This document shows positions 16,675-24,852 of a stretch of DNA of 64,000 nt, one piece after another. Numbering within the stretch: the stretch's first letter is position 1; each line of letters opens with the position of its first letter. The stretch is from Pseudomonas putida NBRC 14164 (GTDB taxonomy: Bacteria > Pseudomonadota > Gammaproteobacteria > Pseudomonadales > Pseudomonadaceae). The position numbers and the translations under genes were made by a program. The stretch covers positions 3,776,501 through 3,840,500 of the forward strand of contig NC_021505.1 of NCBI RefSeq assembly GCF_000412675.1. Reading direction: 5' to 3'. The notes beneath the pieces are model-generated. The model did no database searches, was not told the origin of the DNA, and was given only the letters and a program-made list of their open reading frames with translations.

Positions 16675-17739
16675 ATGAGCCAACCCCTCGATACCCTGTG
16701 GTACACCCGCTGTCCGGTGCCCACCGGCCTGGGCATCGCCGTGCAGCAAGGCTGGCTGCAGGAAGACCTGGCCGGCCTCGGCACCCAGGTGCAGTCCCTG
16801 CGTGAAGCCGACCAGCAGGCCGTGCGCGAATCGCACTTCGACCACAGCCTGCTCAATTCGGTACGCCACGGCGGCAGCATCCCGGCCATCTGGGCCCGCG
16901 CCCAGGGCCGGGACACCCGCGTGATCGGCCTGTCGTGGGCCGATGAGGCGCAGTTGATCCTGACCCGGCCAGACAGCGGCATTCACACCGTGAAAGACCT
17001 CAAGGGCCGCCGCTTCGGCCTGCCCGACTGGGCCGCCGCACAGATCGACTTAACCCGCGCGCAAGCCCTGCGCGGGCTGGAAAACGCCCTCAAGCTGGCA
17101 GGCTTGCAAGTGGGCGACGTGGACCTGGTCAACTACCGCTACGACGGCACCTTCAGCGACCGCCCAGTGCGCAACGTGGCCGGCACACCGGTGTCCAGCA
17201 CCCAGAGCGAAGGCCGCAACCTGGAGCTGGCCGGCCTGCTGCGCGGCGAGGTCGATGCAATCTTCCTCAAGGGCGCCAGCGCCGTGCAACTGGCCCACGC
17301 CTTTGCCCTGCACACGGTGATCGACACCGGCAGCCACCCCGACCCGCTGATCCGCAGCAACAACGGCACGCCACGCACCCTGGCGGTAGACAGCCACCTG
17401 CTGGCGCAGCACCCGCAGGTGGTGCGCACCCTGCTCGGCTCGGTGCTGCGCGCCGAACGCTGGGCCCACCAGCACCCCGACGAAACCCGCCGCTACCTGG
17501 CGCGGGAAACCAACAGCAGCGAGTACTGGGTGCAAGTGGCTTACGGCACCGACGCCCACCTGCGCCTGAGCACGCGCCTGGACGAACAGGCCATCGATGC
17601 CTTGCAGGACTTTGTCGAGTTCCTCAAGCGCTGGCGCTTCATCCCGGCGCGCTTCGAGGTGCGCGACTGGATCACTCGCCAACCACTGGACCAACTGCTG
17701 GCCCCCCTCCAAATGGACAGGAAACCCGTTACCCCATGA
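16675..17739 (+). CDS. DszB-like desulfinase-family protein (Cys/His/Arg site intact)
   Basis: A 354-residue soluble protein without signal peptide. It has WYTRCPVPTGLGI with Cys13, SHFDH with His54 and SVRHGGSIPAIW with Arg64, the equivalents of DszB Cys27, His60 and Arg70. A later block, NNGTPRTLAVDSHLL, is shared with its neighbour. DszB-type enzymes hydrolyse a C-SO2H bond and release sulfite. It starts 18 nt after the SsuD-like stop and its own stop overlaps the next start by 4 nt. Alternative: a cytoplasmic binding-protein-like sensor, but the intact triad favours an enzyme. Confidence 0.8.
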   Translation: MSQPLDTLWYTRCPVPTGLGIAVQQGWLQEDLAGLGTQVQSLREADQQAVRESHFDHSLLNSVRHGGSIPAIWARAQGRDTRVIGLSWADEAQLILTRPDSGIHTVKDLKGRRFGLPDWAAAQIDLTRAQALRGLENALKLAGLQVGDVDLVNYRYDGTFSDRPVRNVAGTPVSSTQSEGRNLELAGLLRGEVDAIFLKGASAVQLAHAFALHTVIDTGSHPDPLIRSNNGTPRTLAVDSHLLAQHPQVVRTLLGSVLRAERWAHQHPDETRRYLARETNSSEYWVQVAYGTDAHLRLSTRLDEQAIDALQDFVEFLKRWRFIPARFEVRDWITRQPLDQLLAPLQMDRKPVTP

Positions 17740-18794
17740 CCAAGCCCCTGGAAACGCTCTGGTACACCCACAGCCCCGTGCCCACCGGCCTCGGCATCGC
17801 CGTGCAGTCGGGGCGGCTGGCCGAGGCCTTTACGCCGTTTGGCACCAATATCCAGTCGCTGCGCGAGTCCAGCGAACGCGAGGTGCGCGAAGCCCACTAC
17901 GACCATCACCTGCGGAACTCGGTGCGCCACGGCGGTAACATCCCGGCCATCTGGGCCTACGCCAGCGGCGTCGAGACCCGCGTGCTGGGGCTGTCGTGGA
18001 GTGATGAGGTGCAGTTGATCCTCACCACCGAAGAAAGCGGCGTACGCAGCATTCGCGACCTGAAGAACCGCCGTTTCGGCATACCCAAGTGGGCCAACGT
18101 ACAGATCGACTTCACCCGTGCCCAGGCCCTGCGCGGGCTGGAAAACGCCCTGAAGCTCGAAGGCCTGGCGGTGGCCGATGTGGAGCTGGTCGACTACCCC
18201 TACGGCGGCACCTACAGCGACGACGCCAAGCAGCACCTGTACGGCGCTGAAGTGAGCCTGGACACCAGCCGCTTCAGCCGCCGCAACAATGAGCTGATCG
18301 GCCTGCTGCGGGGCGATATCGACGCCATCTTCCTGAAGGGTGCGCACGCGGTGCACCTGGCCCATGAGTTCGGCCTGCGCGTGGTGGTCGATACCGGCAG
18401 CCACCCCGACCCGCTGATCCGCAGCAACAATGGCACCCCACGCACGCTGACCGTGGACCGGCATTTGCTGGAAAACCACTTCGATGCCAGCCGTACGCTG
18501 GTCGACACGGTGCTGCGCACCGAGCAATGGGCCTGGGCCAACCCGGAGGAGACGCGGCGCTTTTTGGCGCGCGAACTGAACACCAGCGAGTACTGGGTGG
18601 CAGCGGCCTATGGCGATGATGCGCACCGGCGCTTGCGTACTACCCTGGACAGCCGCTCGATCGAGGCGCTGCAGGACTTTACCGAGTTCCTGTTCAGGTG
18701 GGGGTTCATTCCACGGCGTTTCGATGTGCGGGAGTGGATTGATTTTCGCGTGCTGGAGAGTGTGATCGGTTCGACTTCGCGGTTGGCGGTTTGA
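17736..18794 (+). CDS. DszB-like paralogue with catalytic Cys replaced by Ser
   Basis: A 352-residue close relative of the previous gene (shared blocks: IPAIWAYASG, RGLENALKL, SNNGTPRTLTVD). The nucleophile position reads WYTHSPVPTGLGI, with Ser13 encoded by AGC, while His54 (AHYDH) and Arg64 (SVRHGGNIPAIW) are kept. In DszB the Cys-to-Ser form is, to my knowledge, inactive but still binds ligand. So this protein may be a binding or partner subunit of the Cys-containing neighbour, a sensor, or an enzyme with different chemistry. It has no signal peptide, so a periplasmic binding role is unlikely. Translation is coupled to the upstream gene by an ATGA overlap. Confidence 0.8.
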   Translation: MTKPLETLWYTHSPVPTGLGIAVQSGRLAEAFTPFGTNIQSLRESSEREVREAHYDHHLRNSVRHGGNIPAIWAYASGVETRVLGLSWSDEVQLILTTEESGVRSIRDLKNRRFGIPKWANVQIDFTRAQALRGLENALKLEGLAVADVELVDYPYGGTYSDDAKQHLYGAEVSLDTSRFSRRNNELIGLLRGDIDAIFLKGAHAVHLAHEFGLRVVVDTGSHPDPLIRSNNGTPRTLTVDRHLLENHFDASRTLVDTVLRTEQWAWANPEETRRFLARELNTSEYWVAAAYGDDAHRRLRTTLDSRSIEALQDFTEFLFRWGFIPRRFDVREWIDFRVLESVIGSTSRLAV

Positions 18795-18799
18795 GATTT

Positions 18800-18822
18800 T
18801 TGGGGCTGCTGCGCAGCCCCAA
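18800..18822 (+). terminator. Hairpin downstream of the DszB-like pair
   Basis: TTGGGGCTG-CTGCG-CAGCCCCAA forms a 9-bp stem right after the stop at 18794, preceded by a short T-run. It is followed by AACAATC and not a clear T-tract, so it may be a weak terminator. Confidence 0.55.
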
Positions 18823-18840
18823 CAATCTCAGCCCCACCAC

Positions 18841-18889
18841 TGCTGCCCCAGCAGCACCCGCCCAGCACCCCACTGCTGCCCAATCTGCA
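18841..18889. promoter_or_regulatory. TGCTG-N6-CAGCA palindrome pair (second site imperfect)
   Basis: A perfect site at 18841-18856 (spacer CCCCAG) and a one-mismatch site at 18874-18889 (TGCTG-N6-CTGCA), centres 33 bp apart. The layout matches the pair at 15345-15392: the proximal site ends 53 bp before the -24 element. Confidence 0.68.
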
Positions 18890-18941
18890 ACACCCTCTCA
18901 AAACTCTAATAAACACGATACATTTCAATAGCTTAACAACA

Positions 18942-18956
18942 TGGCACAGTCCCTGC
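18942..18956 (+). promoter_or_regulatory. Sigma-54 (-24/-12) promoter of the TonB receptor gene
   Basis: TGGCACAGTCCCTGC matches TGGCAC-N5-(T/C)TGC with correct spacing and lies 43 nt before the ATG at 19000. Sigma-54 control of a TonB receptor is uncommon and ties it to the sulfur genes. Confidence 0.74.
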
Positions 18957-18999
18957 TCTAGCTCTCCCCAATAACGCTTTACATACGGGGAGATCCACC

Positions 19000-21243
19000 A
19001 TGCACCAACTCAATCCACTGGCCCGCCAGATCAGCCTGGCGCTTCTGCTGGCCGGCACCGGCAGCCAGTCCATCGCCGCCAACGAAGACAATAAAACCGA
19101 ACCGGCCCTGGAAACCGTCACGGTCACCGCCCAGCACCGCGAGCAGACGTTGCAGGAAGTCCCGGTGGCCGTGTCGGCCATCAAAGGCACCAGCATCACC
19201 GCCGATGGCGTGCGCTCGATGGGCGACATCACCACCTTCGTGCCCAACGCCTCGGCCAAGAACCCCGACGGCGACGGCCGCCCGCGTTGGTACATCCGCG
19301 GCCTGGGCACCGGCGACACCGGCGCGGCAACGGTCTTCCCGGTGGGCATCTACGCCGATGACGTCTACCTCAACGCCCCCATCGCAGGCGGTGGGCCGCT
19401 GTTTGACCTGGAGCGCATCGAAATACTGCGTGGGCCCCAAGGCACCCTGTATGGCAAGAACACCACTGCCGGCGCAGTGAACGTGATCTCGAAGAAGCCC
19501 ACCTTCGACACCGACGGTTATGGCACCGTCGGCTTTGGCAGCAAGAACGAACGCATCGTCACCGGCGCCATCGGCGGCGCGCTGGTGGACGAAAAGCTGG
19601 CCGGGCGAGTGGCGCTGTATTCCGAGGAGCGTGACGGCTTCCAGAACAACGACTTCGACGGCAACACCTATGGCGATGTGAACAAGAAAGCCATCCGCCT
19701 GCAGTTCCTGGCCCAGCTCAACCCCGACCTGGACGCCCTGCTCAAGGTCCACAGCCGCCAGTTCAAGGGCGACGGCAGCAATGGTTCGCTGCCCGTGGGC
19801 CGCTACTACAACGTCGGCTACGAACGCCCGCATGGCCGCGACATCTCGCTGAACGTCAACGAAGACTACCGCCTGGACCACGACGGCGCCTCGCTGACGT
19901 TCAACTACTACCTGGGCGACTACACGCTGACCTCGATCAGCGCCTACGACTACATCCGCAACCGCTCCACCAGCGACGCCGACTACACCCCCTACGAGGT
20001 CAACGGCGCGTCGATCACCGACAACAGCTACCGCCAATGGTCGCAGGAGCTGCGCCTGGCCTCGCCGGAAGACCGCCCGCTGCACTGGCTGCTGGGTGCG
20101 CACTACTTCCACGAAGACCTCGACAGCTCGGCACAGCGGGTGGTCACCCCCGGGCCGACGCCCAACGGCACCGGCTCGAACCAGGTGGGTACCACGGCGT
20201 TCCGCGACATGGGCTTCGACCACCGCACCGACAGCTACGCGCTGTTTGGCAACCTGACCTACGACTTCACCGACGACTTCAGCGTCACTGGCGGCCTGCG
20301 CTGGACGCAGGAGAAAAAGGACATCGACCTGGACCTGGTGCAACTGACCCGCGCCACCGCCAACGGCCCGCTGGTCCCGCTGGGTGGCGTGGGCACCAAC
20401 GGCAATCGCCAGGAAGACAAGACCTGGGAAGCCTGGACCTACGACCTGACGCCCGAGTACCGCATCAACGACAACCTGCGGGTGTTCTTCCGCTACGCCC
20501 ACGGTTTCCGCTCGGGCGGTTTCAACACCGGGCTGTCGACCAGCCTGGCGCAGCTGACCACGGTCGACCCGGAAGAGCTGGATGCCTATGAGCTGGGGCT
20601 GAAGTCGGAGTGGTTCGACCGCCGCCTGACCGTCAACGCCAACCTCTTCTACTACGACTACTCCGACATCCAGGTGAACCTGCTGACGGTGAACAATGGC
20701 GTGCTCACCACCGCACTGACCAACGGCGCCAAGGGCAAGGTCAAGGGTGCGGAGCTGGAGATCGAAGGCCAGCCGACCGAGCGCCTGCACCTGCGCGCGG
20801 CGGTGTCATTCCTTGACACCGAATACACCGACTTCAAGAACACCAACCCCACCACTGGCGTGGTAACCGGCGACTACAGCGGCAACAGCTTCGTGCGTTC
20901 GCCGCGCAACGTGGTGTCGCTGGGTGCCGACTACACCATTCCGCTGGAAGTGGGCGGCAAGCTGGTGGCAGGGGGCGACGTGAGCTTCCGTGACAAGGAG
21001 TACTTCCTGGCCGACCGCCAGAGCAGCGCCGACGAAACCCTCAGCCAGCCCCACTACACATTGGCCAACGCCCGCCTGAGCTGGTTCAGCCACGACGACA
21101 AGCTGAGCGTGACCGGTTTCGTCAACAACCTCACCGACCGCCGCTACCAGGTGCACGGCCGGCCCAACGGTACCGCCGGGCAGTACGTGATCACCTACGG
21201 CGACCCGCGCACCGTCGGGCTCAGCGTTACCAGCCGGTTCTAG
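19000..21243 (+). CDS. TonB-dependent receptor (organosulfur island)
   Basis: A 747-residue outer-membrane receptor. It has a signal peptide (~1-28, ending SIAA), a TonB-box-like segment followed by the plug (LETVTVTAQHREQTLQEVPV), the plug motifs IRGLGTGDTG and LRGPQGTLYGKNTTAGAVN, many barrel strands, and a C-terminal Phe (VTSRF). It lacks the N-terminal STN signalling domain, so it does not signal to an ECF sigma factor. It has a sigma-54 promoter like the sulfur catabolic genes around it, so it probably imports a bulky or scarce sulfur compound. Ligand not identifiable from sequence. Confidence 0.92.
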   Translation: MHQLNPLARQISLALLLAGTGSQSIAANEDNKTEPALETVTVTAQHREQTLQEVPVAVSAIKGTSITADGVRSMGDITTFVPNASAKNPDGDGRPRWYIRGLGTGDTGAATVFPVGIYADDVYLNAPIAGGGPLFDLERIEILRGPQGTLYGKNTTAGAVNVISKKPTFDTDGYGTVGFGSKNERIVTGAIGGALVDEKLAGRVALYSEERDGFQNNDFDGNTYGDVNKKAIRLQFLAQLNPDLDALLKVHSRQFKGDGSNGSLPVGRYYNVGYERPHGRDISLNVNEDYRLDHDGASLTFNYYLGDYTLTSISAYDYIRNRSTSDADYTPYEVNGASITDNSYRQWSQELRLASPEDRPLHWLLGAHYFHEDLDSSAQRVVTPGPTPNGTGSNQVGTTAFRDMGFDHRTDSYALFGNLTYDFTDDFSVTGGLRWTQEKKDIDLDLVQLTRATANGPLVPLGGVGTNGNRQEDKTWEAWTYDLTPEYRINDNLRVFFRYAHGFRSGGFNTGLSTSLAQLTTVDPEELDAYELGLKSEWFDRRLTVNANLFYYDYSDIQVNLLTVNNGVLTTALTNGAKGKVKGAELEIEGQPTERLHLRAAVSFLDTEYTDFKNTNPTTGVVTGDYSGNSFVRSPRNVVSLGADYTIPLEVGGKLVAGGDVSFRDKEYFLADRQSSADETLSQPHYTLANARLSWFSHDDKLSVTGFVNNLTDRRYQVHGRPNGTAGQYVITYGDPRTVGLSVTSRF

Positions 21244-21260
21244 GTTGCCCTTTCGGGCCT

Positions 21261-21343
21261 TATCGCCGGCAAGCCAGCTCCCACAGCTACAGCACAGGGC
21301 CTGAAACCTGTAGGGACCTGTGGGAGCTGGCTTGCCGGCGATA
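21261..21343. repeat. Inverted pair of REP elements (AGCTGGCTTGCCGGCG class)
   Basis: Arms at 21261-21286 and 21318-21343 are perfect reverse complements (TATCGCCGGCAAGCCAGCTC... / ...GAGCTGGCTTGCCGGCGATA). They separate the two TonB receptor genes. I see no sigma-54 site in this gap. Confidence 0.92.
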
Positions 21344-21383
21344 GGGCCAGCACTGCCAAGACATCATTCAGCAGGAACACCCC

Positions 21384-23831
21384 ATGCCCCACCACACTCC
21401 CTTGGCCAGCGCCATCGCTTTGGCCATCGCCGGCCTCGCCATGCCCGCATTCGCTGCCGAACCCGCCGACCGCCTCGACACCGTGGTCGTGGTCGGCACC
21501 CACCGCAGCGACGTCACCGCCCTGCAAAGCGCCGCGCCGGTCGATGTGCTGAGCGGTGAAAAACTCCAGGAAACCGGCGCCAGCGACCTGTCCGCGGCAC
21601 TCACTGCGCTTTCGCCTTCGTTCAGCTTCCCCCAGTCGCCTCAGGGCGCCTTTGCCGGTTCGATTGCCCAGGGCGCCTCGCTGCGCGGCCTGGCCTCCGA
21701 CCAGGTGCTGGTGCTGGTCAACGGCAAGCGCCGCCACACCAGCGCCAACGTCACCCGCCAGGGCTTGGTCAACGCCCGTGGCGCGGCGGCCGTGGACCTC
21801 AGCCTGATCCCGCTGTCGGCCATCGAACGGGTGGAAATCCTGCGCGATGGCGCAGCCGCCCAGTACGGCTCGGACGCCATTGCCGGGGTGATCAACATCG
21901 TGCTCAAGGAGCGCGACGAGGGTGGTAACGCCGGCTACCGCTTCGGCGGCTACAAGAAAGGCGACGGCCTGCAACGCAAGCTCAGCGGCTGGAAGGGCTT
22001 TGCCTTGCCCAACGACGGCTTCCTGACCCTGGCCTTCGACGCCGGCAGCCAGGACCCCGCCAGCGACACCCGCGACGACAACCGCCTGTTCTACCCCGGC
22101 TCCACCAGCATTGACACCGCGCGCGAGCAGAACAACCGTTACCGCAACTGGCGCTGGGGTTCGGGCAATGTCTCGGACCAGTACAACTTTACCGCCAATG
22201 CCGAAATGGGTTTGAGCGAGGGGCTGAGTGCCTACGGTTTTGCCACCTATGCGCACAAGAACACGGATGCCGAGAACTTCTTCGACCCGCCCACCACGTT
22301 GCGCAACAACTACGGCAGCGTAGCCCTGGCGCGCTACCCGGACGGCCGCCTACCGGTCACCCGCTACGGCCTGGAAGACTTTGCCGTCACCGGTGGCCTG
22401 CGCTTCGAGGACCAGGCCCTGGGCAAATTCGACCTGGCGCTGAACTACGGCAATAACCGCGTCGACTCCACCGACCGCGACGCCATCAACCCCAGCTGGG
22501 GCACCGCCAGCCCGTCGACCATCTACACCGGTCGCCGCGAAGCCGACCAGACCAACCTGTCCCTGGACTGGACCCGCGACTTCGCCAACGACTGGCTGTT
22601 CAAGCCGCTGACCGTTTCCGCCGGGCTGGCCTGGCGCCAGGAAAACTACGACCTCAGCGAAGGCGACGCCGCCGGCTGGTCGAACGGGCCGCTGTTCAAC
22701 ACCATCGACCCTCTCTCCGGCAGGCGCATACCCGGCTACTACTCGGGCATCACCCAGGTCGATGCCGTGTCGCTGGACCGCCGCGTGATCGGTGCCTACT
22801 TTGATGTCGAAGCCCAGCTGAGCGAAAAGTTGCAGGCCGGCGTGGCCGTGCGCAGCGAGCACTATTCGGACTTCGGCGACACCACCAATGGCAAGTTGTC
22901 GTTGCGCTACGACTTCACCCCGCAGATTGCCGCGCGCGCCAGCGCCAGTACCGGCTACCGTGCGCCTTCGCTGGTGCAGAGCGGGTTGTCGTCGTTTAGC
23001 GTACAGGTGGTGGAACAGCCCCCAGGCAGTGGCAACTGGGTCGAGGTGCAGCAGCGCACCCTGCGTGCCGACAGCCCGGAAGCGGCCCTGCTTGGCGGCA
23101 AGGCGCTGAAACCTGAAGAATCGACCAACTTCTCCGTGGGCCTGGTCTGGCGGCCATTGCCCAACGCCTCGGTCACACTCGACGCCTACCGTATCGACAT
23201 CGACAACCGCATCACCCTGTCCGACCAATTGCCTGCATCGGTGGTGGGTCCGATCTTCGCCGGTACCCCTTACGCCAACATCCAGAGCGCGGCGTTCTAC
23301 ACCAACATTGCCGACACACGCACCGATGGCTTCGAATTGGCCGGCCATTACCAGCTGGATGCAGGCCGCTGGGGGCGCGTGGACTTCAACGGTGGCTACG
23401 CGCGCAACAACACCCGTATAACCGGGCTGGATGATGTGGGCGGCATCCCTGGCAGCCAGATCATCGGCCGCAACACCCAGGGGCTGATCGAAGACGGCAC
23501 CCCCGAAGACAAGCTGACCCTCAGTGCCAACTGGCTGTATGACGGCTGGAGCGTCACCGTCGCCCAGCGCCGGTATGGGGAATGGAAGAACCGCAACGCC
23601 GCCAACCCGACGCTGGACCAGACCTTCAGCCCGCAATGGGTGACCGACCTGGACGTGTCGTACCGTTTCGACCTGGGCCTGACCTTGTCGGCGGGCGCGA
23701 TCAATCTGTTCGACAGCCACCCGGACAAGCTGGAAGGTGCACAGCTGTATGGCGTGCCCAAGTACTCCATCACCAGCCCGGAAGGCGCGCAGGGGGCGTT
23801 CTACTACACCAGCGTGAGTTACGACTTCTAA
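21384..23831 (+). CDS. TonB-dependent receptor (organosulfur island, second)
   Basis: An 815-residue receptor with a signal peptide (~1-25, MPAFAAEPADR), a plug start LDTVVVVGTHRSDVTALQS, plug motifs LRGLASDQVLVLVNGKRRH and ILRDGAAAQYGSDAIAGVIN, and a C-terminal TSVSYDF. It belongs to the subgroup with the R-G-L...VLVNGKRRH plug seen in many broad-substrate receptors. There is no STN domain. It follows the previous receptor after 140 bp with a REP pair between. No separate promoter was recognised, so read-through from 18942 or an unseen promoter may drive it. Confidence 0.92.
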   Translation: MPHHTPLASAIALAIAGLAMPAFAAEPADRLDTVVVVGTHRSDVTALQSAAPVDVLSGEKLQETGASDLSAALTALSPSFSFPQSPQGAFAGSIAQGASLRGLASDQVLVLVNGKRRHTSANVTRQGLVNARGAAAVDLSLIPLSAIERVEILRDGAAAQYGSDAIAGVINIVLKERDEGGNAGYRFGGYKKGDGLQRKLSGWKGFALPNDGFLTLAFDAGSQDPASDTRDDNRLFYPGSTSIDTAREQNNRYRNWRWGSGNVSDQYNFTANAEMGLSEGLSAYGFATYAHKNTDAENFFDPPTTLRNNYGSVALARYPDGRLPVTRYGLEDFAVTGGLRFEDQALGKFDLALNYGNNRVDSTDRDAINPSWGTASPSTIYTGRREADQTNLSLDWTRDFANDWLFKPLTVSAGLAWRQENYDLSEGDAAGWSNGPLFNTIDPLSGRRIPGYYSGITQVDAVSLDRRVIGAYFDVEAQLSEKLQAGVAVRSEHYSDFGDTTNGKLSLRYDFTPQIAARASASTGYRAPSLVQSGLSSFSVQVVEQPPGSGNWVEVQQRTLRADSPEAALLGGKALKPEESTNFSVGLVWRPLPNASVTLDAYRIDIDNRITLSDQLPASVVGPIFAGTPYANIQSAAFYTNIADTRTDGFELAGHYQLDAGRWGRVDFNGGYARNNTRITGLDDVGGIPGSQIIGRNTQGLIEDGTPEDKLTLSANWLYDGWSVTVAQRRYGEWKNRNAANPTLDQTFSPQWVTDLDVSYRFDLGLTLSAGAINLFDSHPDKLEGAQLYGVPKYSITSPEGAQGAFYYTSVSYDF

Positions 23832-23848
23832 GCTGAAACCGGGTTGCC

Positions 23849-23935
23849 TTCTTCGCGGGCTTGCCCGCTCCCACAGGTCCTGCACAGGTTCGCAGACGGG
23901 TGCCATCCTGTGGGAGCGGGCATGCACGCGAAGAA
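23849..23935. repeat. Inverted pair of REP elements (TTCTTCGCGGGC class)
   Basis: Arms at 23849-23878 and 23907-23935 pair imperfectly (TTCTTCGCGGGCTTGCCCGC... with ...GCGGGCATGCACGCGAAGAA). The pair follows the TonB receptor stop. Confidence 0.85.
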
Positions 23936-23960
23936 TCCAGCACCGATGCTGCTGACTGAC

Positions 23961-23998
23961 TGCTGCTCTAGCAGCACCTCGCTGCTGCTCAAGCATCA
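23961..23998. promoter_or_regulatory. TGCTG-N6-CAGCA palindrome pair (second site imperfect)
   Basis: A perfect site at 23961-23976 (spacer CTCTAG) and a one-mismatch site at 23983-23998 (TGCTG-N6-CATCA), centres 22 bp apart, ending 41 bp before the -24 element. This spacing matches the pair at 10109-10147. Confidence 0.7.
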
Positions 23999-24038
23999 CC
24001 CTCACCTTCCAGCCCCGCAATCCGGGGCTTGCGCCCCC

Positions 24039-24053
24039 TGGCACAGCTCTTGC
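24039..24053 (+). promoter_or_regulatory. Sigma-54 (-24/-12) promoter of the Ssu-type transporter operon
   Basis: TGGCACAGCTCTTGC fits the consensus at all key positions and lies 36 nt before the ATG at 24090. Confidence 0.82.
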
Positions 24054-24089
24054 GATACAGCTCTACCCTCTGCTTTCCCAAGGCCAGCC

Positions 24090-24842
24090 ATGCGCGTGCT
24101 TTCTCGTCTTTCCTGGTTCATCTCCCCCCTGGCCCTGCTTATCTGCTGGGCCGTGGTGGCCTATGCCGGGCTATTCCCGGCCAACCTGCTTATCCCGCCG
24201 CTGGAGGTGTGGCACAGCCTCACCGACCTGCTGGCCACCGGCGAGTTGCAAGAGCACTTGGCCGGCAGCCTGTCGCGACTGGCCCTGGGCTTTACCGGCG
24301 GCGCACTGGCCGGCCTTGGTTTCGGCGCGGCGCTGGCCTTGTCGAAGACCGTGGAGGCCTACTGCGCCCCGCTGTTCCACACCCTGCGCCAAGTGCCCAG
24401 CATCGCGTTGATCCCGATGTTCGTGCTGCTGTTTGGGGTGGATGAAACCTTCAAGGTGATCATCGTCGCCAAGACTGCGTTTTTCCCGGTGGCACTGGCC
24501 ACCTGCGAAGGTATCCGCGCGATCCCTCGCAGCCATTTCGAAGTGGCGGCGGTTTACCGCCTGCGCTGGCCCACGCTGGTGGGGCGGATTGCCCTGCCCG
24601 CCGCGGTGCCGGCGATCGTCACCGGTATCCGCGTGGCCCTGACCCGCGCCTGGGTAGTGCTGGTGGCTTGCGAGCTGCTGGCGGCCGACAGCGGCCTGGG
24701 GCAGATGATCGAGATGGGCCGGCAGATGCTGCGCATCGATGTAGTGATGGTCGGCGTTGTATTGACCGGGCTTATCGGCTTCAGCCTGGACTTCACCCTG
24801 CGCCGCGTGGAACGACGCCTGTCCGCCTGGCAAAGCCACTGA
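24090..24842 (+). CDS. ABC importer permease, SsuC/TauC type (first of two)
   Basis: A 250-residue inner-membrane permease. I chose the ATG at 24090 because it lies just after the sigma-54 promoter and begins a good first helix (SPLALLICWAVVAYAGLF); a longer frame to 23844 would run through the promoter. The nitrate/sulfonate/taurine permease pattern is present (LRQVPSIALIPMFVLLFGVDE, EGIRAIPRSHFEVAAVYRL, ALTRAWVVLVACELL). A second permease follows 10 nt later. Expected role: cytoplasmic import of a small sulfonate or similar anion with the ATPase at 25620. Confidence 0.9.
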   Translation: MRVLSRLSWFISPLALLICWAVVAYAGLFPANLLIPPLEVWHSLTDLLATGELQEHLAGSLSRLALGFTGGALAGLGFGAALALSKTVEAYCAPLFHTLRQVPSIALIPMFVLLFGVDETFKVIIVAKTAFFPVALATCEGIRAIPRSHFEVAAVYRLRWPTLVGRIALPAAVPAIVTGIRVALTRAWVVLVACELLAADSGLGQMIEMGRQMLRIDVVMVGVVLTGLIGFSLDFTLRRVERRLSAWQSH

Positions 24843-24852
24843 GGAGGCTGTG

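Noticed and set aside
8914..18794. DszB-like genes as periplasmic ABC binding proteins
   Set aside because: No signal peptide in any of the three; the Cys/His/Arg triad of DszB is kept in two. Shared fold alone would explain the resemblance.
18979..20790. Long 603-codon frame antisense to the TonB receptor at 19000
   Set aside because: GC-rich Pseudomonas genes give long open frames on the opposite strand. The plus-strand protein has signal peptide, plug and C-terminal Phe; the antisense product is low-complexity Val/Ala/Gly.
21244..21383. Sigma-54 promoter between the two TonB receptor genes
   Set aside because: No TGGCAC-N5-TTGC-like site with correct spacing was found; the gap is mainly a REP pair.
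22350..24044. 564-codon antisense frame over the second TonB receptor
   Set aside because: It crosses REP elements and the activator sites and has no recognisable domain.
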